NCBI RefSeq assembly: GCF_002283365.1
Contig: NZ_MQWD01000001.1
Location: forward strand, 683,694 to 747,693
DNA: 64,000 bases
Source: Rubrivirga marina
GTDB lineage: Bacteria > Bacteroidota > Rhodothermia > Rhodothermales > Rubricoccaceae
Direction of reading: 5' to 3'
Part shown: positions 42,501-51,131 of the stretch, one piece after another
Position numbering within the stretch: position 1 is the stretch's first letter
How the letters are laid out: each line of letters starts with the position of its first letter
The notes under the pieces: generated by a model
Databases searched by the model: none
Seen by the model: only the letters and a program-made list of their open reading frames with translations
Told to the model about the DNA's origin: nothing
Program-made: the position numbers and the translations under genes

Positions 42501-43983
42501 CGTCGACCCGCGTGAGGTAGAACTCGAGCTCGCCCACGTCGGTGTTCACCCAGAGCGTGCCCTCGCGGTCCTCGTAGATCCCCCACACGATGCCGGGCGC
42601 GAGGCTCTGGTCGTCGCGGGGGTCGTGCCGGAGGTGAGAGAGGTAGGCCGATCCTGTGTTGAACGCGCTGACGCCCTGCGACGCGTACCCCACCCACATC
42701 GTCCCGGAGCGATCGGAGGCGACGGTAAAGACGGAGTTCTCGGCCAGGCTGTACGCGTCGACCGGGTCGTGGCGGTAGCGCGTGAACGCCTCGGCGCGCA
42801 CGTCGAACCGGGCGATGCCGGTGCCCATCCCCGACACCCATAGCACGCCGGGGGCCTCGGGGTCCGGGATGACCGAGCGCAGGGTGTTGCGCGAGTTCGG
42901 CGCCCCCTCGTTCGGGACGAGCACGTACCGCTGGAACGCTCCGGTCTCGCTGTCGAGCCGGACGAGGCCGTTGCCGGTCGCCAGCCAGACGATCCCCGAG
43001 GTGCCGGGCGGGTGGTACATCGCGTAGACGTAGAACGGGGTCGCCAGCCCCCCCGCGCTCTCCGGGACGAACAGGAACCGCGTGACCGCGCCCGTGGCCG
43101 GGTCGAGGCGGAGGACGCCGTTCGCGGACCCCGCCCAAATCCGCCCGTCGGGCGCCTCGCTCAGGCGGTACAGTTCGTCGGACGGGAGGCTCTGCGGGTC
43201 GTCGGGGTCGTGGCGGAAGCGGGTGAACCGGCCGTCCTCGCCCGCCCGCATCCGGTTGAGCCCCCCGTCGAGCGTACTCACCCAGAGGTCCCCCCGCCGG
43301 TCCACGAGCGCGTCGACGGTCTTGTCGCTCGAGAGGCTGGCGGGGTCGTCGGGGTCGTGGCGGTAGTGGACGAAGGTGCCTGCCGTCCGGTCCATCCGGT
43401 TCAGCCCTCCGCGCTGGGTCGTGACCCAGAGGTCGCCGTCGGCCGCCTCGACGGTTGCGTTGACCCAGCTGTCAGAGATCGAGGTCGTGTCGAACGGGGT
43501 CGTCTTGTAGACGACGACGGCGTGGCCGTCGTAGCGGTGGAGCCCGCCCTGAGTCGAGAGCCAGAGGAAGCCCTCACGGTCCTGCATGACCGTGCGGACG
43601 GTCCCCTGCGCGAGCCCGTCGTCGATGGTCAGGTGGCGGAACCGGACGGAGGGGTCGGTGCGCCCGACGTCGGGGGGCGCCGCCGGATCGACCGACGCCT
43701 CGGCCTCGGGCTCGGCCGCGCGTGGGAGACGTGGAGCGTCACTGCGCGGCGCCTGGCACCCCGCTGCCAGCGCCACCGCCAACAACAGGTGGGCGACCGC
43801 CGCCGAACGAAACGCGTGGCCGCCTCCCCGCTCACGCAGAGGGGCGGCCCGATCCGTCTCGACGGCCCCGGCGCCCTGTCCGTGAGCGGGCCGTCTGCCG
43901 ACCCTCAGTCGCCGTAGCCGCACGTCTCTCCCTGGCCGTCCGTCGAAGGCACCACGGGCCCGCAGGGTACCGAACGTCTGCAT
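39562..43983 (-). CDS. Hybrid two-component system regulator (sensor, kinase, REC, AraC)
   Basis: This 1473-residue protein combines a whole signalling pathway. Residues about 90-820 are Reg_prop beta-propeller repeats (EGFLWLSTQGGLHRYDGHAV, GTMWVGYASQGVSAF) ending in a Y_Y_Y domain (GRYTFRVRAANSDGVWNEEG). One membrane segment follows (WWAYAGYLALGLGGAMLAV, about 900-920). The kinase has the phospho-acceptor His in FFANVSHEFRTPLTLTLG (about 957) and an ATPase region (GTVLANLLSNAFKFT, GSGIGLALAHELA). A receiver has Asp in DLVVSDVMMPRLDG (about 1264). The AraC-type HTH ends the protein (VAYGVGFKSVAHFSNAFLDH). HTCS proteins sense oligosaccharides in the periplasm and control nearby loci. The ATG start leaves about 60 residues before a hydrophobic signal (LLLAVALAAGC); a GTG at 43923 is an alternative. 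Confidence 0.95.
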   Translation of the reverse strand: MQTFGTLRARGAFDGRPGRDVRLRRLRVGRRPAHGQGAGAVETDRAAPLRERGGGHAFRSAAVAHLLLAVALAAGCQAPRSDAPRLPRAAEPEAEASVDPAAPPDVGRTDPSVRFRHLTIDDGLAQGTVRTVMQDREGFLWLSTQGGLHRYDGHAVVVYKTTPFDTTSISDSWVNATVEAADGDLWVTTQRGGLNRMDRTAGTFVHYRHDPDDPASLSSDKTVDALVDRRGDLWVSTLDGGLNRMRAGEDGRFTRFRHDPDDPQSLPSDELYRLSEAPDGRIWAGSANGVLRLDPATGAVTRFLFVPESAGGLATPFYVYAMYHPPGTSGIVWLATGNGLVRLDSETGAFQRYVLVPNEGAPNSRNTLRSVIPDPEAPGVLWVSGMGTGIARFDVRAEAFTRYRHDPVDAYSLAENSVFTVASDRSGTMWVGYASQGVSAFNTGSAYLSHLRHDPRDDQSLAPGIVWGIYEDREGTLWVNTDVGELEFYLTRVDAGGRVVRYRHDPTDPTALYPGVNRSFAEDPDGRLWIAEERGVSRFDRATGRVTRFLQPERSPADRRRNDVYALLPTAADGHVFWVGSVGGLDRFDTRTGQFSRVPLRLGAAGEAPNVEVLHESPDGTLWAGTTDGLVRLAPSSVAEIASAYDSSDPTTISSNLILDIAERPEEPGVLWLATRGGGLNRYDARAGTARLFTTDDGLPSDVVYGLLQDERGVLWMSTDHGIAAFDPTTETFRRYGLGDGLIALEYNTHGFTMGRDGVLHFGSGMGVTSFRPERLQINRIPPQVALTGLRVFNEPVGGPSSPLRRSLSETETIRLAHDQNQVTFEFAALHFKEPDANRYAYRLEGLDERWIDGGAQPSATYTNVPPGRYTFRVRAANSDGVWNEEGASVGLVVAPPWWRTWWAYAGYLALGLGGAMLAVRDRRRRVALRHRLELEHVEAQTLRELDRAKSRFFANVSHEFRTPLTLTLGPLDDVLAGEYGPVPDEVADPLGLARRSAHRVLDLINQILDVARLEAGSAPLRARRLDLRAFVEAQVEAFTPLATHRRVAVDVATPEAPVPVWADPAHLGTVLANLLSNAFKFTPAGGTVRVVLEVDGGAARVTVRDTGPGIAEADLPHVFDRFYQADGGGGQPLGSGIGLALAHELAALHGGTLTVESAVGEGSAFTLSLLLGRDHLTPEQVDDQPWEGGAVVPVPEPDVEPDPAPLAHSDDEDVTTVLVADDQPEIRAFVRRHLEGAGYRVVEAADGEEALDRARQRLPDLVVSDVMMPRLDGLGLCRALRSDPETDFVPILLLTARAAPQDRLDGLAELCDDYLTKPFDVRELVARADNLIALRRRLRDRFEGASGDGVAGDGAAGGPPPIESAEDAFVASVREAIEARLSDETFSVSALAEAVGLSRSHLLRRTTELMGTTPSDLLRTARLDRAADLLAARAGTVSEVAYGVGFKSVAHFSNAFLDHTGSRPSAYAEATR

Positions 43984-44120
43984 GCCCGAACGTACGGCAT
44001 CGGATCACAACGACTTACCCCACAGACTCGGCAGAGCCTCTGGCCACGTTCTTCGCCGCCCGCCTGAGCGCTGGGGGTCCGGCCGCCACCTCCGGGACCG
44101 CGTCGACCTCGACGCCGGCT

Positions 44121-44170
44121 CCTGACACCCCGGCCTCGGCGGCACCGTCCTCGAGGCGGAGGATGTCAGG
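44121..44170. other. Stem-loop upstream of the formate dehydrogenase gene
   Basis: CCTGACA (44121-44127) and TGTCAGG (44164-44170) are perfect inverted repeats, enclosing a second stem GCCTCG (44133-44138)/CGAGGC (44152-44157) related to the post-stop hairpins elsewhere. It lies about 75 bp before the formate dehydrogenase start. It could be a leader structure. The rest of the 261-bp gap (43984-44244) shows nothing clear. Confidence 0.35.
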
Positions 44171-44244
44171 CGAGTCCCGAGCGCTCGGGCGGAGCGCGGG
44201 GCCGCCGGCGCGTGTACCCTGTCAGTCCCTTCACACGCCCTTCG

Positions 44245-47200
44245 ATGGAGCTCCCGCGCCTCGGCCCGCAGTCCCACAACGCCGCCGCCCCCGGCGCCAC
44301 CCGCGTGCCCGTGGCCCTGACGGTCGACGGCCGAGCCGTCACCGGCCGCGACGGCGAGTGGCTGGCGACGCTCCTGGATCGCCTCGACGCGGCCGACGGG
44401 CAGGCGACGGCCACCGAGGGCGGGCCCGGCGGCCACTCCGTTCCCCACGTCTGCTTCCAGCCGGAGCTTGGCCCGATCCAGACCTGCGACACGTGCGTCG
44501 TCGAGGTCGACGGTCGGCGCGTCCGGGCCTGCGCGACGCCCGTCCGCGCCGGGCTGGTGGTCGAGACGCGGACCGAGGCGGCCGCGTCGGCGCGCGAGGA
44601 GGCGATGCACCGGGTCCTCGGCCACCACAACCTCTACTGCACGGTCTGCGACCGGAACAACGGCGACTGCCCGGTCCACAACGCCACGAAGCACGTCGCC
44701 ATCGAGCACCAGCGGTACCCGTTCGAGCGGAAGCCGTACGACGTCGACGCGAGCCACCCGTTCTACCAGTACGACCCGGACCAGTGCATCCTCTGCGGCA
44801 AGTGCGTCGAGGCGTGCCAGGAGGTCCAGGTCACGGAGACGCTGTCGATCGACTGGGAGGCCGACGTGCCGCGCGTAAAGTGGGACGCCCGCCCTGATGG
44901 CACCAGCGCGCTCGCCGGCGAGAGCTCGTGCGTGAGCTGCGGGCACTGCGTCACCGTCTGCCCCTGCAACGCGCTCATGGAGAAGTCCATGATCGGGCAG
45001 GCCGGCCACTTCACGAACCTCCAGAGCGACGTCTTCTACCCGGCCGTCGACGTCGTGAAGGCCGTCGAGCCGTTCGTCGGCAACAGCCCCATCTTCGCGC
45101 TCTCGGACGCCGAGGCCACGATGCGCGAGGCGTCGGTGAAGCAGACGAAGACCGTCTGCACCTACTGCGGCGTCGGCTGCTCGTTCGACGTGTGGACGCG
45201 CGAACGGCGGATCCTCAAGATCGAGCCGACGGGCGAGGGGCCGGCCAACGGCATCTCGACGTGCGTGAAGGGCAAGTTCGGGTGGGACTTCGTCAACGCC
45301 CCGGAGCGGCTGCGCGGGCCGCTCGTGCGCCGCGCCGCCGCGGACGGCACCGAGACGTTCGAGCCGGCGTCATGGGACGAGGCCCTCGAGACCGTCGCGA
45401 CCCGAATGCGCGCCATCGCCGACGAGCACGGGCCGCAGTCGGTGGCCTTCATCGCGTCGAGCAAGGCGACGAACGAGGAGAGCTACCTCGTCCAGAAGCT
45501 GGCGCGCGCCGTGTTCGGCACGAACAGCGTCGACAACTGCAGCCGCTACTGCCAGGCGCCCGCGACGCAGGGGCTCTGGCGGACCGTCGGCTACGGCGGC
45601 GACGCGGGCACGATGGACGACATCCGCGCGGCCGACCTCGTCCTGATCGTCGGCTCGAACACGGACCAGAGCCACCCGGTCCTGGCGGCCCACCTCCGCG
45701 CAGCGCAGAAGAAGCGCGGGCAGACCCACATCGTCGCCGACCTCCGCGCCCACACGACCGCCCAGCGCGCCGACCTCTTCCTCCGCCCGACCCCCGGGAC
45801 CGACCTCATCTGGCTGAGCGCGGTCACCAAGCACATCTTCGACCAGGGCTGGGAGGACCGCGCGTTCCTCGACCGCTGGGTCAACCACGAGCAGATCTAC
45901 CGGGAGAGCCTGGAGCCGTTCACGCTGCAGTTCGCGGAAGCGACGACCGGCATCCCGCGGGCCCAGCTCGTCGAGTGTGCCCGCCTCGTCGCCGAGGCGG
46001 GGACGGTCTGTGGGCTCTGGGCGATGGGCGTGACGCAACACACGATGGGCTCCGACACGAGCACGGCCATCTCGAACCTCCTCTTGGTGACCGGCAACTT
46101 CGGGAAGCCGGGCACGGGCGGCTACCCGCTCCGCGGCCACAACAACGTCCAGGGCTGCTCGGACTTCGGCTCGATCAACACCTTCTTCCCCGGCTACCAG
46201 AAGGTCGAGGACGACGCGGCCCGCCAGCGCTACGAGGACGCCTGGGGCGTCGAGCTCTCGACCGAAAAGGGCCTCGACAACCGCGAGATGATCGACGCGA
46301 TCCACGACGGGTCGCTGAAGGCGCTCTTCCTCGTGGGCGAGGAGATCGCGCTCGTCGACGCCAACGCGCACTACGTGCAGGACGCGCTCTCGAAGCTCGA
46401 CTTCTTCTGTGTCCAGGAGATCTTTTTCTCGAAGTCGGCCGAGTTCGCGGACGTGGTGCTGGCGGCGAGCCCGAGCCTCGAGAAGGACGGGACGTTCACG
46501 AACACGGAGCGGCGGATCCAGCGGCTCTACAAGGTCATGGACCCGCTCGGCGACTCCCGCCCCGACTGGGAGATCCTGACCGACCTCGCCCGCAAGCTCG
46601 GCCACGACTGGGGCTACACGCACCCGTCGGAGATCATGGACGAGATCGCGGCCACGACCCCGCTGTTCGCCGGCGTGACCTACGCCCGGCTCGCCGGCTA
46701 CCAGTCGCTCTGCTGGCCCGTCGCCGAGGACGGCACCGACACGCCGCTCCTCTACACCGACGAGTTCCACCTGCCGGAGGGCAAGGCCCGCCTGTACCCG
46801 CTCGCGTGGACCGAGCCGAGCGACCAGCCCGACGACGAGTACGACCTCCATCTCAACTCGGGCCGCAACCTCGAGCACTTCCACACGGGCAACCAGACGC
46901 ACAAGTCGGCGGGGCTCAACTCGATCATCCCGGACACCTACGTCGAGGTCTCCCACGAACTCGCCGAGGCGCGCGGGGTGGCGACCGGCGACTGGGTCCG
47001 CCTCGTGTCGCGGCGGGGGGCGGTCCGCGTGCAGGTTCTCGTGAGCGACCAGGTCCGCGACGGCGAGCTGTTCATGCCGTTGTCGTCGTCGCAGCACGCC
47101 GTGAACTACCTCACGTCGAACGTCGTCGACCCCGACAGCCACACGCCGGCCTACAAGGAGCTGGCGGTCAAGATGGAGGTCCTCGATGGCGCCGTGCCCG

Positions 47201-47352
47201 AGCGCCGCCGCCGGCCGGTCAAGCCGGGCTTCCACCGATACGGGAATCCCACGCCCCAACGCGGCGTCGAGGTCGAGCGGAAGTGGGCCCGGCCGGACTA
47301 CGAGCTGCCCGTCCTCCCCGCCCCGCCGGTGGGGTACCCTTCGCGGGCGTAG
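44245..47352 (+). CDS. Formate dehydrogenase, molybdopterin catalytic subunit with N-terminal FeS domains
   Basis: This 1035-residue enzyme oxidises formate to CO2. The N-terminus is a plant-type 2Fe-2S domain (CFQPELGPIQTCDTCVVEV). Next are a His/Cys cluster motif (YCTVCDRNNGDCPVHN) and two 4Fe-4S motifs (QCILCGKCVEACQEVQ, CVSCGHCVTVCPCNAL). The molybdopterin domain starts with the 4Fe-4S motif CTYCGVGCSFDV (about 303) and STCVKGKFGW. The metal ligand is probably the Cys in DNCSRYCQAPATQGL, so this is a cysteine, not selenocysteine, type. The C-terminal cofactor domain has LHLNSGRNLEHFHTGNQT. There is no Tat signal, so it is cytoplasmic. This layout, followed by DUF1641, matches the Bacillus YrhE/YrhD pair. 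The chosen ATG matches homologue starts; an ATG 33 bases upstream is less likely. Confidence 0.94.
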   Translation: MELPRLGPQSHNAAAPGATRVPVALTVDGRAVTGRDGEWLATLLDRLDAADGQATATEGGPGGHSVPHVCFQPELGPIQTCDTCVVEVDGRRVRACATPVRAGLVVETRTEAAASAREEAMHRVLGHHNLYCTVCDRNNGDCPVHNATKHVAIEHQRYPFERKPYDVDASHPFYQYDPDQCILCGKCVEACQEVQVTETLSIDWEADVPRVKWDARPDGTSALAGESSCVSCGHCVTVCPCNALMEKSMIGQAGHFTNLQSDVFYPAVDVVKAVEPFVGNSPIFALSDAEATMREASVKQTKTVCTYCGVGCSFDVWTRERRILKIEPTGEGPANGISTCVKGKFGWDFVNAPERLRGPLVRRAAADGTETFEPASWDEALETVATRMRAIADEHGPQSVAFIASSKATNEESYLVQKLARAVFGTNSVDNCSRYCQAPATQGLWRTVGYGGDAGTMDDIRAADLVLIVGSNTDQSHPVLAAHLRAAQKKRGQTHIVADLRAHTTAQRADLFLRPTPGTDLIWLSAVTKHIFDQGWEDRAFLDRWVNHEQIYRESLEPFTLQFAEATTGIPRAQLVECARLVAEAGTVCGLWAMGVTQHTMGSDTSTAISNLLLVTGNFGKPGTGGYPLRGHNNVQGCSDFGSINTFFPGYQKVEDDAARQRYEDAWGVELSTEKGLDNREMIDAIHDGSLKALFLVGEEIALVDANAHYVQDALSKLDFFCVQEIFFSKSAEFADVVLAASPSLEKDGTFTNTERRIQRLYKVMDPLGDSRPDWEILTDLARKLGHDWGYTHPSEIMDEIAATTPLFAGVTYARLAGYQSLCWPVAEDGTDTPLLYTDEFHLPEGKARLYPLAWTEPSDQPDDEYDLHLNSGRNLEHFHTGNQTHKSAGLNSIIPDTYVEVSHELAEARGVATGDWVRLVSRRGAVRVQVLVSDQVRDGELFMPLSSSQHAVNYLTSNVVDPDSHTPAYKELAVKMEVLDGAVPERRRRPVKPGFHRYGNPTPQRGVEVERKWARPDYELPVLPAPPVGYPSRA

Positions 47353-47420
47353 GACGTGGAGCGCAGGGCCGCCTGCCTCCGCCTCTCCGCCCACACGCGA
47401 CGCCCCACGCACACGAGTTC

Positions 47421-47909
47421 ATGGCCCAGCCCCTCGCCTACGCGCCGCCGCCGGCCCCGCCCGGCCAGGACGCCTTCACCGCCGAGGACGACCTCCGCCG
47501 GCTGCTCGACACGCTCCACGAGTCGGGCACGCTCCGCGTGCTGAACGGGCTGCTGGCCCAGTTCCAAGACGTGATGGCCGTCGTGTTGAAGGGCCTCAAC
47601 ACCGACGAGGGGCGCGCCGGGCTGGCCAACCTCCTCACGCTGGCGAAGCTCCTCGGCCGGATCGACGCCGACGGCCTCGACCGGTTCGTGGCCGCCCTCG
47701 ACCGTGCGCTCGAGGCCGCTGGCGGGCGGATCGACGAGAAGGACGACGCGCCGGGCTCGCTGTCGGTCCTCGCGAAGCTGAGGGACCCCGACGTGCGGCG
47801 CGGGCTCGACGCGACGCTCACGCTCGTCGGCACGCTCGGGAAACAGCTCCACGACCCGCAGCCGCCCGTCCACTCGGCCCACGACGGGCGCGACGGCGCG
47901 CGGCCCTGA
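47421..47909 (+). CDS. DUF1641 protein associated with formate dehydrogenase
   Basis: This 162-residue protein begins MAQPLAYAPPPAPPGQDAFT. It is mostly helical, with the DUF1641 core LRRLLDTLHESGTLRVLNGL, LLAQFQDVMAVVLKGLNTDE and LTLAKLLGRIDADGLDRFVA. A polar linker, then a last conserved part LAKLRDPDVRRGLDATLTLV, complete it. DUF1641 proteins are found next to this kind of formate dehydrogenase (Bacillus YrhD) and are thought to assist it, perhaps as a small subunit, but the exact role is unproven. It follows the dehydrogenase by 68 bp on the same strand. The C-terminus is His/Asp-rich (HDPQPPVHSAHDGRDG). Confidence 0.88.
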   Translation: MAQPLAYAPPPAPPGQDAFTAEDDLRRLLDTLHESGTLRVLNGLLAQFQDVMAVVLKGLNTDEGRAGLANLLTLAKLLGRIDADGLDRFVAALDRALEAAGGRIDEKDDAPGSLSVLAKLRDPDVRRGLDATLTLVGTLGKQLHDPQPPVHSAHDGRDGARP

Positions 47910-47926
47910 GCGCCCCAACAGGGACG

Positions 47927-48478
47927 CTAGATCTCGGGCGGCACCGTCGCCTCGCCCTCCCGGGCCTCGCCGTCCGGGAACCGGATGAGGCCGAGGTAGC
48001 CCGACTCCTCGAGGAAAGCGTAGCGGACCTCGCCGGTGTTCGCGACCTCCTGCTCTCGGAGGAGCCCCATGAGCTCGTTCCGCCGGAGTCGCGCCGCGCG
48101 GAGGCCGCCCGACACGACCTCGCCGTCCCGGACGAGCAGGATCGGCTCGCCCGACATCGCGAGAAACGTCCACCGGGACCGAAGCTGGAGCGCGTCGATG
48201 AGCCAGTCCAGGAGGACGACGCAGACGATCACGAGCCACGCGTAAACGATCGGGACCTCCGGGTAGAACATCCCGTCGCCGACGGCCGACCCGAGGGCGA
48301 TGATGACGAGGGTCTCGAACGGCGAGAGGGACCGCTGGCCGCGCTTCCCCATGAGACGCATGAAGACCGCCGCGAACAGGTAGATCGCGACGATCCGGAT
48401 CACGATCTCGACCAGGAACAGGGGCGGCTCGACGCCGAAGAACATCCGGTGCCAGTCGAGTGGCGTGGTTGGGTCCAT
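47927..48478 (-). CDS. DUF421 (YetF-like) membrane protein
   Basis: This 183-residue protein has three membrane segments near the N-terminus (PPLFLVEIVIRIVAIYLFAA, SPFETLVIIALGSAVGDGMF and VYAWLVIVCVVLLDWLIDAL). A soluble C-terminal domain carries the DUF421 pattern (GEPILLVRDGEVVSGGLRAA, LRRNELMGLLREQEVANTGE, RYAFLEESGYLGLI). The segment MGKRGQRSLSPFETLVIIA is characteristic. Family members such as YetF affect membrane stress or spore traits in Bacillus, but their biochemical role is not known. It is transcribed against the formate dehydrogenase genes and diverges from fdhD, so it is probably not part of that pathway. Confidence 0.9.
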   Translation of the reverse strand: MDPTTPLDWHRMFFGVEPPLFLVEIVIRIVAIYLFAAVFMRLMGKRGQRSLSPFETLVIIALGSAVGDGMFYPEVPIVYAWLVIVCVVLLDWLIDALQLRSRWTFLAMSGEPILLVRDGEVVSGGLRAARLRRNELMGLLREQEVANTGEVRYAFLEESGYLGLIRFPDGEAREGEATVPPEI

Positions 48479-48564
48479 GGGGGTGTTGGGGGCGAGCGGA
48501 GTGAACGCCCGCCCGGTCTTCCCGCTCCGCGCGAACCCGGCCGGCCGGCCGGGGTAGAGCGCGC

Positions 48565-49422
48565 ATGCCCCTCCTCTCCCCCAGCGTCCGCGAGGTGCCC
48601 GTCGTCCGCGTGCGGGGCGACGATGCCGAAGACAGCCACGACCAACTGGCGACCGAGGAGCCGCTCGAGATCCGCCTCCGCTTCGGCGCCGGGCGCGACG
48701 CGCGCGTCCAGCGGCTGGCGGTGACCATGCGGACGCCCGGCGACGACCTGGCGCTCGCTCTCGGCTTCTTGCACGGCGAGGGCGTGATCCGCTCTCCTGA
48801 CGACGTGATCGACGTGGCGCACACGCCGGTCCAGGGCGGCCGGCGCGACCCGAACATCGTCGTCGTCACGCTGGCCGACGGCGTACGCGTGAACCTCAGC
48901 AGGCTGGAGCGGCACGTGTACACCACCTCGTCGTGCGGCGTCTGCGGGAAGGCGTCGCTGGAGGCCGTCGCCACGGTCGGCGCGCCGGCGCTGCCGGCCG
49001 GACCGTCGCTCCTCCCGGCGACCATCCACGGCCTGCCCGACGCGCTCCGCCAGCACCAAGCCGTGTTCGAGCAGACGGGTGGGCTCCACGCCGCCGCCCT
49101 GTTTACCGAGACCGGCCGCCTCGTCCGCCTCCGCGAGGACGTCGGGCGGCACAACGCGGTCGACAAGCTCGTCGGGTCGTTCCTCACGGCCGGCGAGTCC
49201 GTGCCGGCCGAGCACGGCGTGCTGGTCAGCGGGCGGGCGTCGTTCGAGCTGGTCCAGAAGGCGCTGATGGCGGGCGTTCCGGTCCTGGCCGCGGTCGGCG
49301 CGCCGTCGTCGCTGGCGGTCGACCTCGCCGACGAGCACGGGGTGACGCTGCTCGGGTTCGTCCGCGACGGCCGGTTCAACGTCTACACCGGCGCCGCGCG
49401 AATCGCGGAGCCCGAGGCCTGA
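48565..49422 (+). CDS. fdhD: Formate dehydrogenase accessory sulfurtransferase FdhD
   Basis: This 285-residue protein transfers sulfur from a cysteine desulfurase to the molybdenum cofactor of formate dehydrogenase, which activates the enzyme. The sulfur-binding motif is TTSSCGVCGKASLEAV. Other FdhD signatures are RTPGDDLALALGFLHGEGVI, TGGLHAAALFTETGRLV, REDVGRHNAVDKLVGSFL and SGRASFELVQKALMAGVPVL. Length is normal. It diverges from DUF421 with 86 bp between. A hairpin follows its stop by 6 bp. Its presence supports the activity of the formate dehydrogenase encoded just before it. Confidence 0.97.
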   Translation: MPLLSPSVREVPVVRVRGDDAEDSHDQLATEEPLEIRLRFGAGRDARVQRLAVTMRTPGDDLALALGFLHGEGVIRSPDDVIDVAHTPVQGGRRDPNIVVVTLADGVRVNLSRLERHVYTTSSCGVCGKASLEAVATVGAPALPAGPSLLPATIHGLPDALRQHQAVFEQTGGLHAAALFTETGRLVRLREDVGRHNAVDKLVGSFLTAGESVPAEHGVLVSGRASFELVQKALMAGVPVLAAVGAPSSLAVDLADEHGVTLLGFVRDGRFNVYTGAARIAEPEA

Positions 49423-49428
49423 CCCGGC

Positions 49429-49448
49429 CCGCCTCGGCGCCGAGGCGG
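49429..49448. terminator. Perfect 20-bp palindrome after fdhD, CCGCCTCGG family
   Basis: CCGCCTCGGCGCCGAGGCGG is a perfect 20-bp palindrome 6 bp after the fdhD stop codon. It is the tightest member of the stem family seen after other genes. No T-run follows, so termination would have to be factor-dependent or the stem may protect the mRNA. Confidence 0.55.
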
Positions 49449-49488
49449 AGGAGGCCGGCGTAGACTGCGCGGCCCCTCTCTCCCACCC

Positions 49489-51033
49489 GTGAGCGACGCC
49501 CCCTCCGACCTCGACCGCGACCTTGCGGACGCCGACCTCATGCTGGAACGGGACGCCGACGACCCAGCGCCACCGCCCCAGCGGGTCCAGCGCGCGGGTC
49601 TGATCGGCGGGGCCCTCCTGTTCGCCGTCCTCCTGGTGATGCCCGCCCCCGAGGGCCTGTCGGTCGAGGGCTGGCGGTGCGCGGCGATCGGGCTCCTCAT
49701 GGCCACGTGGTGGATCACGGAGGCCATCCCGATCCCGGCGACGGCGCTCCTCCCGCTCGTCCTGTTCCCCGCCCTCGGCGTCCTGCCCGTCGACGAGGCC
49801 GCGGCGCCGTTCGCGAACCCGCTCATCTACCTCTACCTCGGCGGCTTCCTCCTCGCCCTCGGGATGCAGCGGTGGGGCCTCCACCGGCGGATCGCGCTCT
49901 CCATCGTCCAGCTCGTCGGCGACAGCCCGCGGCGGATCGCGTTCGGCTTCCTCCTCGCCACGGCGTTCGTGTCGATGTGGGTGAGCAACACGGCGACGGC
50001 GCTCATGATGCTGCCCATCGGCGTGAGCGTGGCCGGGCTGGTCGGCGAGGGGGCCGAGGGCCCCACGCGTCGGAACTTCGGGATCGTCATCGCGCTCTCC
50101 ATCGCCTACGGCGCGACGGTCGGCGGCGTCGGGACGATCATCGGGACGCCGCCGAACGCGCTCCTCGCCGGCTTCCTGAGCGAGACCTACGGCGTCGACC
50201 TCGGGTTCGGCCGCTGGATGCTGATCGGCGGGCCGATCGTCGCGCTCGGCCTGCCGCTCGTGTTCGCCGTCCTGGTCCGGCTCTACCCGGTCGGCCGCGA
50301 GCCGATGGCGACGGGCGCGGCGTACGTCCGCAACGCCCTCCGCGACATGGGGCCGATGTCGAGGCCGGAGAAGACGGTCGCGTTCGTGTTCGGGCTCGTC
50401 GCGGCGCTGTGGATCGCCGGCCCGCTCGTGCGCGGCGTGCTCCCCAGCCTGAGCGACACGGCGATCGCGATGGGCGGCGCGCTCCTCCTCTTTCTGATCC
50501 CGGCCGACTGGCGGCGGATGGAGTTCGTGCTCGACTGGCGGAGCGCGGAGGCCCTCCCGTGGGGCGTGCTCATCCTGTTCGGCGGCGGGCTCTCCCTGGC
50601 CGCGGCGATCCAGGCGACGGGCCTCGCGGACTACATCGGCTCCCTCCTCGTCGGCCTCGGCGGCCTGCCGACGCTGGCGGTCGTGGCCGTCATCGCGCTC
50701 GTGATCCTCCTGCTGACGGAGATGACCAGCAACACGGCGACGGCGGCGGCCTTCTTGCCGGTCGTCGCGGCGCTCGCGCTCGCGCTCGGCGAGAGCCCGC
50801 TTCTGCTGGCCGTGCCGGCGGCGCTCGCGGCGTCGTGCGCGTTCGCGCTCCCGGTCGGCACACCGCCCAACGCCATCGTGTTCGGGAGCAACCTCGTGTC
50901 GCTCCCCGAGATGGCGCGGGCCGGCGTCTGGCTGAACCTCGCGTTCGTCGTCCTCGTGACGGCGGCGGCCTACCTCCTGCTCCCGCTCGTCTTCGGCGTC
51001 GTCTACGGCCAGGTTCCGGTCTGGGCCCAGTAG
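49489..51033 (+). CDS. SLC13 (DASS) family anion:sodium symporter
   Basis: This 514-residue inner-membrane protein has about 11-12 hydrophobic segments and the two family SNT motifs: FVSMWVSNTATALMMLP in the first half and LLTEMTSNTATAAAFLP in the second. Other signatures are WWITEAIPIPATALLPLVLF, GVGTIIGTPPNALLAGFL and FALPVGTPPNAIVFGSNL. These transporters carry dicarboxylates, sulfate or related anions with sodium. The GTG start gives an acidic N-terminus (DLDRDLADADLMLERDADD); the first ATG, 13 codons in, is another option. It lies between fdhD and mobA, so its substrate may be linked to formate metabolism or molybdenum cofactor supply, but this is only context. Confidence 0.93.
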   Translation: MSDAPSDLDRDLADADLMLERDADDPAPPPQRVQRAGLIGGALLFAVLLVMPAPEGLSVEGWRCAAIGLLMATWWITEAIPIPATALLPLVLFPALGVLPVDEAAAPFANPLIYLYLGGFLLALGMQRWGLHRRIALSIVQLVGDSPRRIAFGFLLATAFVSMWVSNTATALMMLPIGVSVAGLVGEGAEGPTRRNFGIVIALSIAYGATVGGVGTIIGTPPNALLAGFLSETYGVDLGFGRWMLIGGPIVALGLPLVFAVLVRLYPVGREPMATGAAYVRNALRDMGPMSRPEKTVAFVFGLVAALWIAGPLVRGVLPSLSDTAIAMGGALLLFLIPADWRRMEFVLDWRSAEALPWGVLILFGGGLSLAAAIQATGLADYIGSLLVGLGGLPTLAVVAVIALVILLLTEMTSNTATAAAFLPVVAALALALGESPLLLAVPAALAASCAFALPVGTPPNAIVFGSNLVSLPEMARAGVWLNLAFVVLVTAAAYLLLPLVFGVVYGQVPVWAQ

Positions 51034-51131
51034 GCTCGTTGCGCTCGTGGGACTGGGGAAAGGGCAGAGGCGACGGTCTGCCACGCGTTAGGACAAACCA
51101 CGCGGCGCCGTGACCTCCGACCTCCGACTTC

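Noticed and set aside
44121-44170. Possible molybdenum-cofactor riboswitch before the formate dehydrogenase
   Set aside because: There is a stem-loop, but I could not match the conserved sequence blocks of the Moco RNA motif, so it is listed only as a stem-loop.
45370-47412. Minus-strand open frame of 680 codons opposite the formate dehydrogenase
   Set aside because: Antisense shadow of a strongly supported molybdopterin enzyme; low-complexity Arg/Val/Glu composition.
48400-51084. Minus-strand open frame of 894 codons opposite fdhD and the SLC13 gene
   Set aside because: Spans two real genes and the gap between them, and is rich in Arg, Asp and Glu without any domain pattern.
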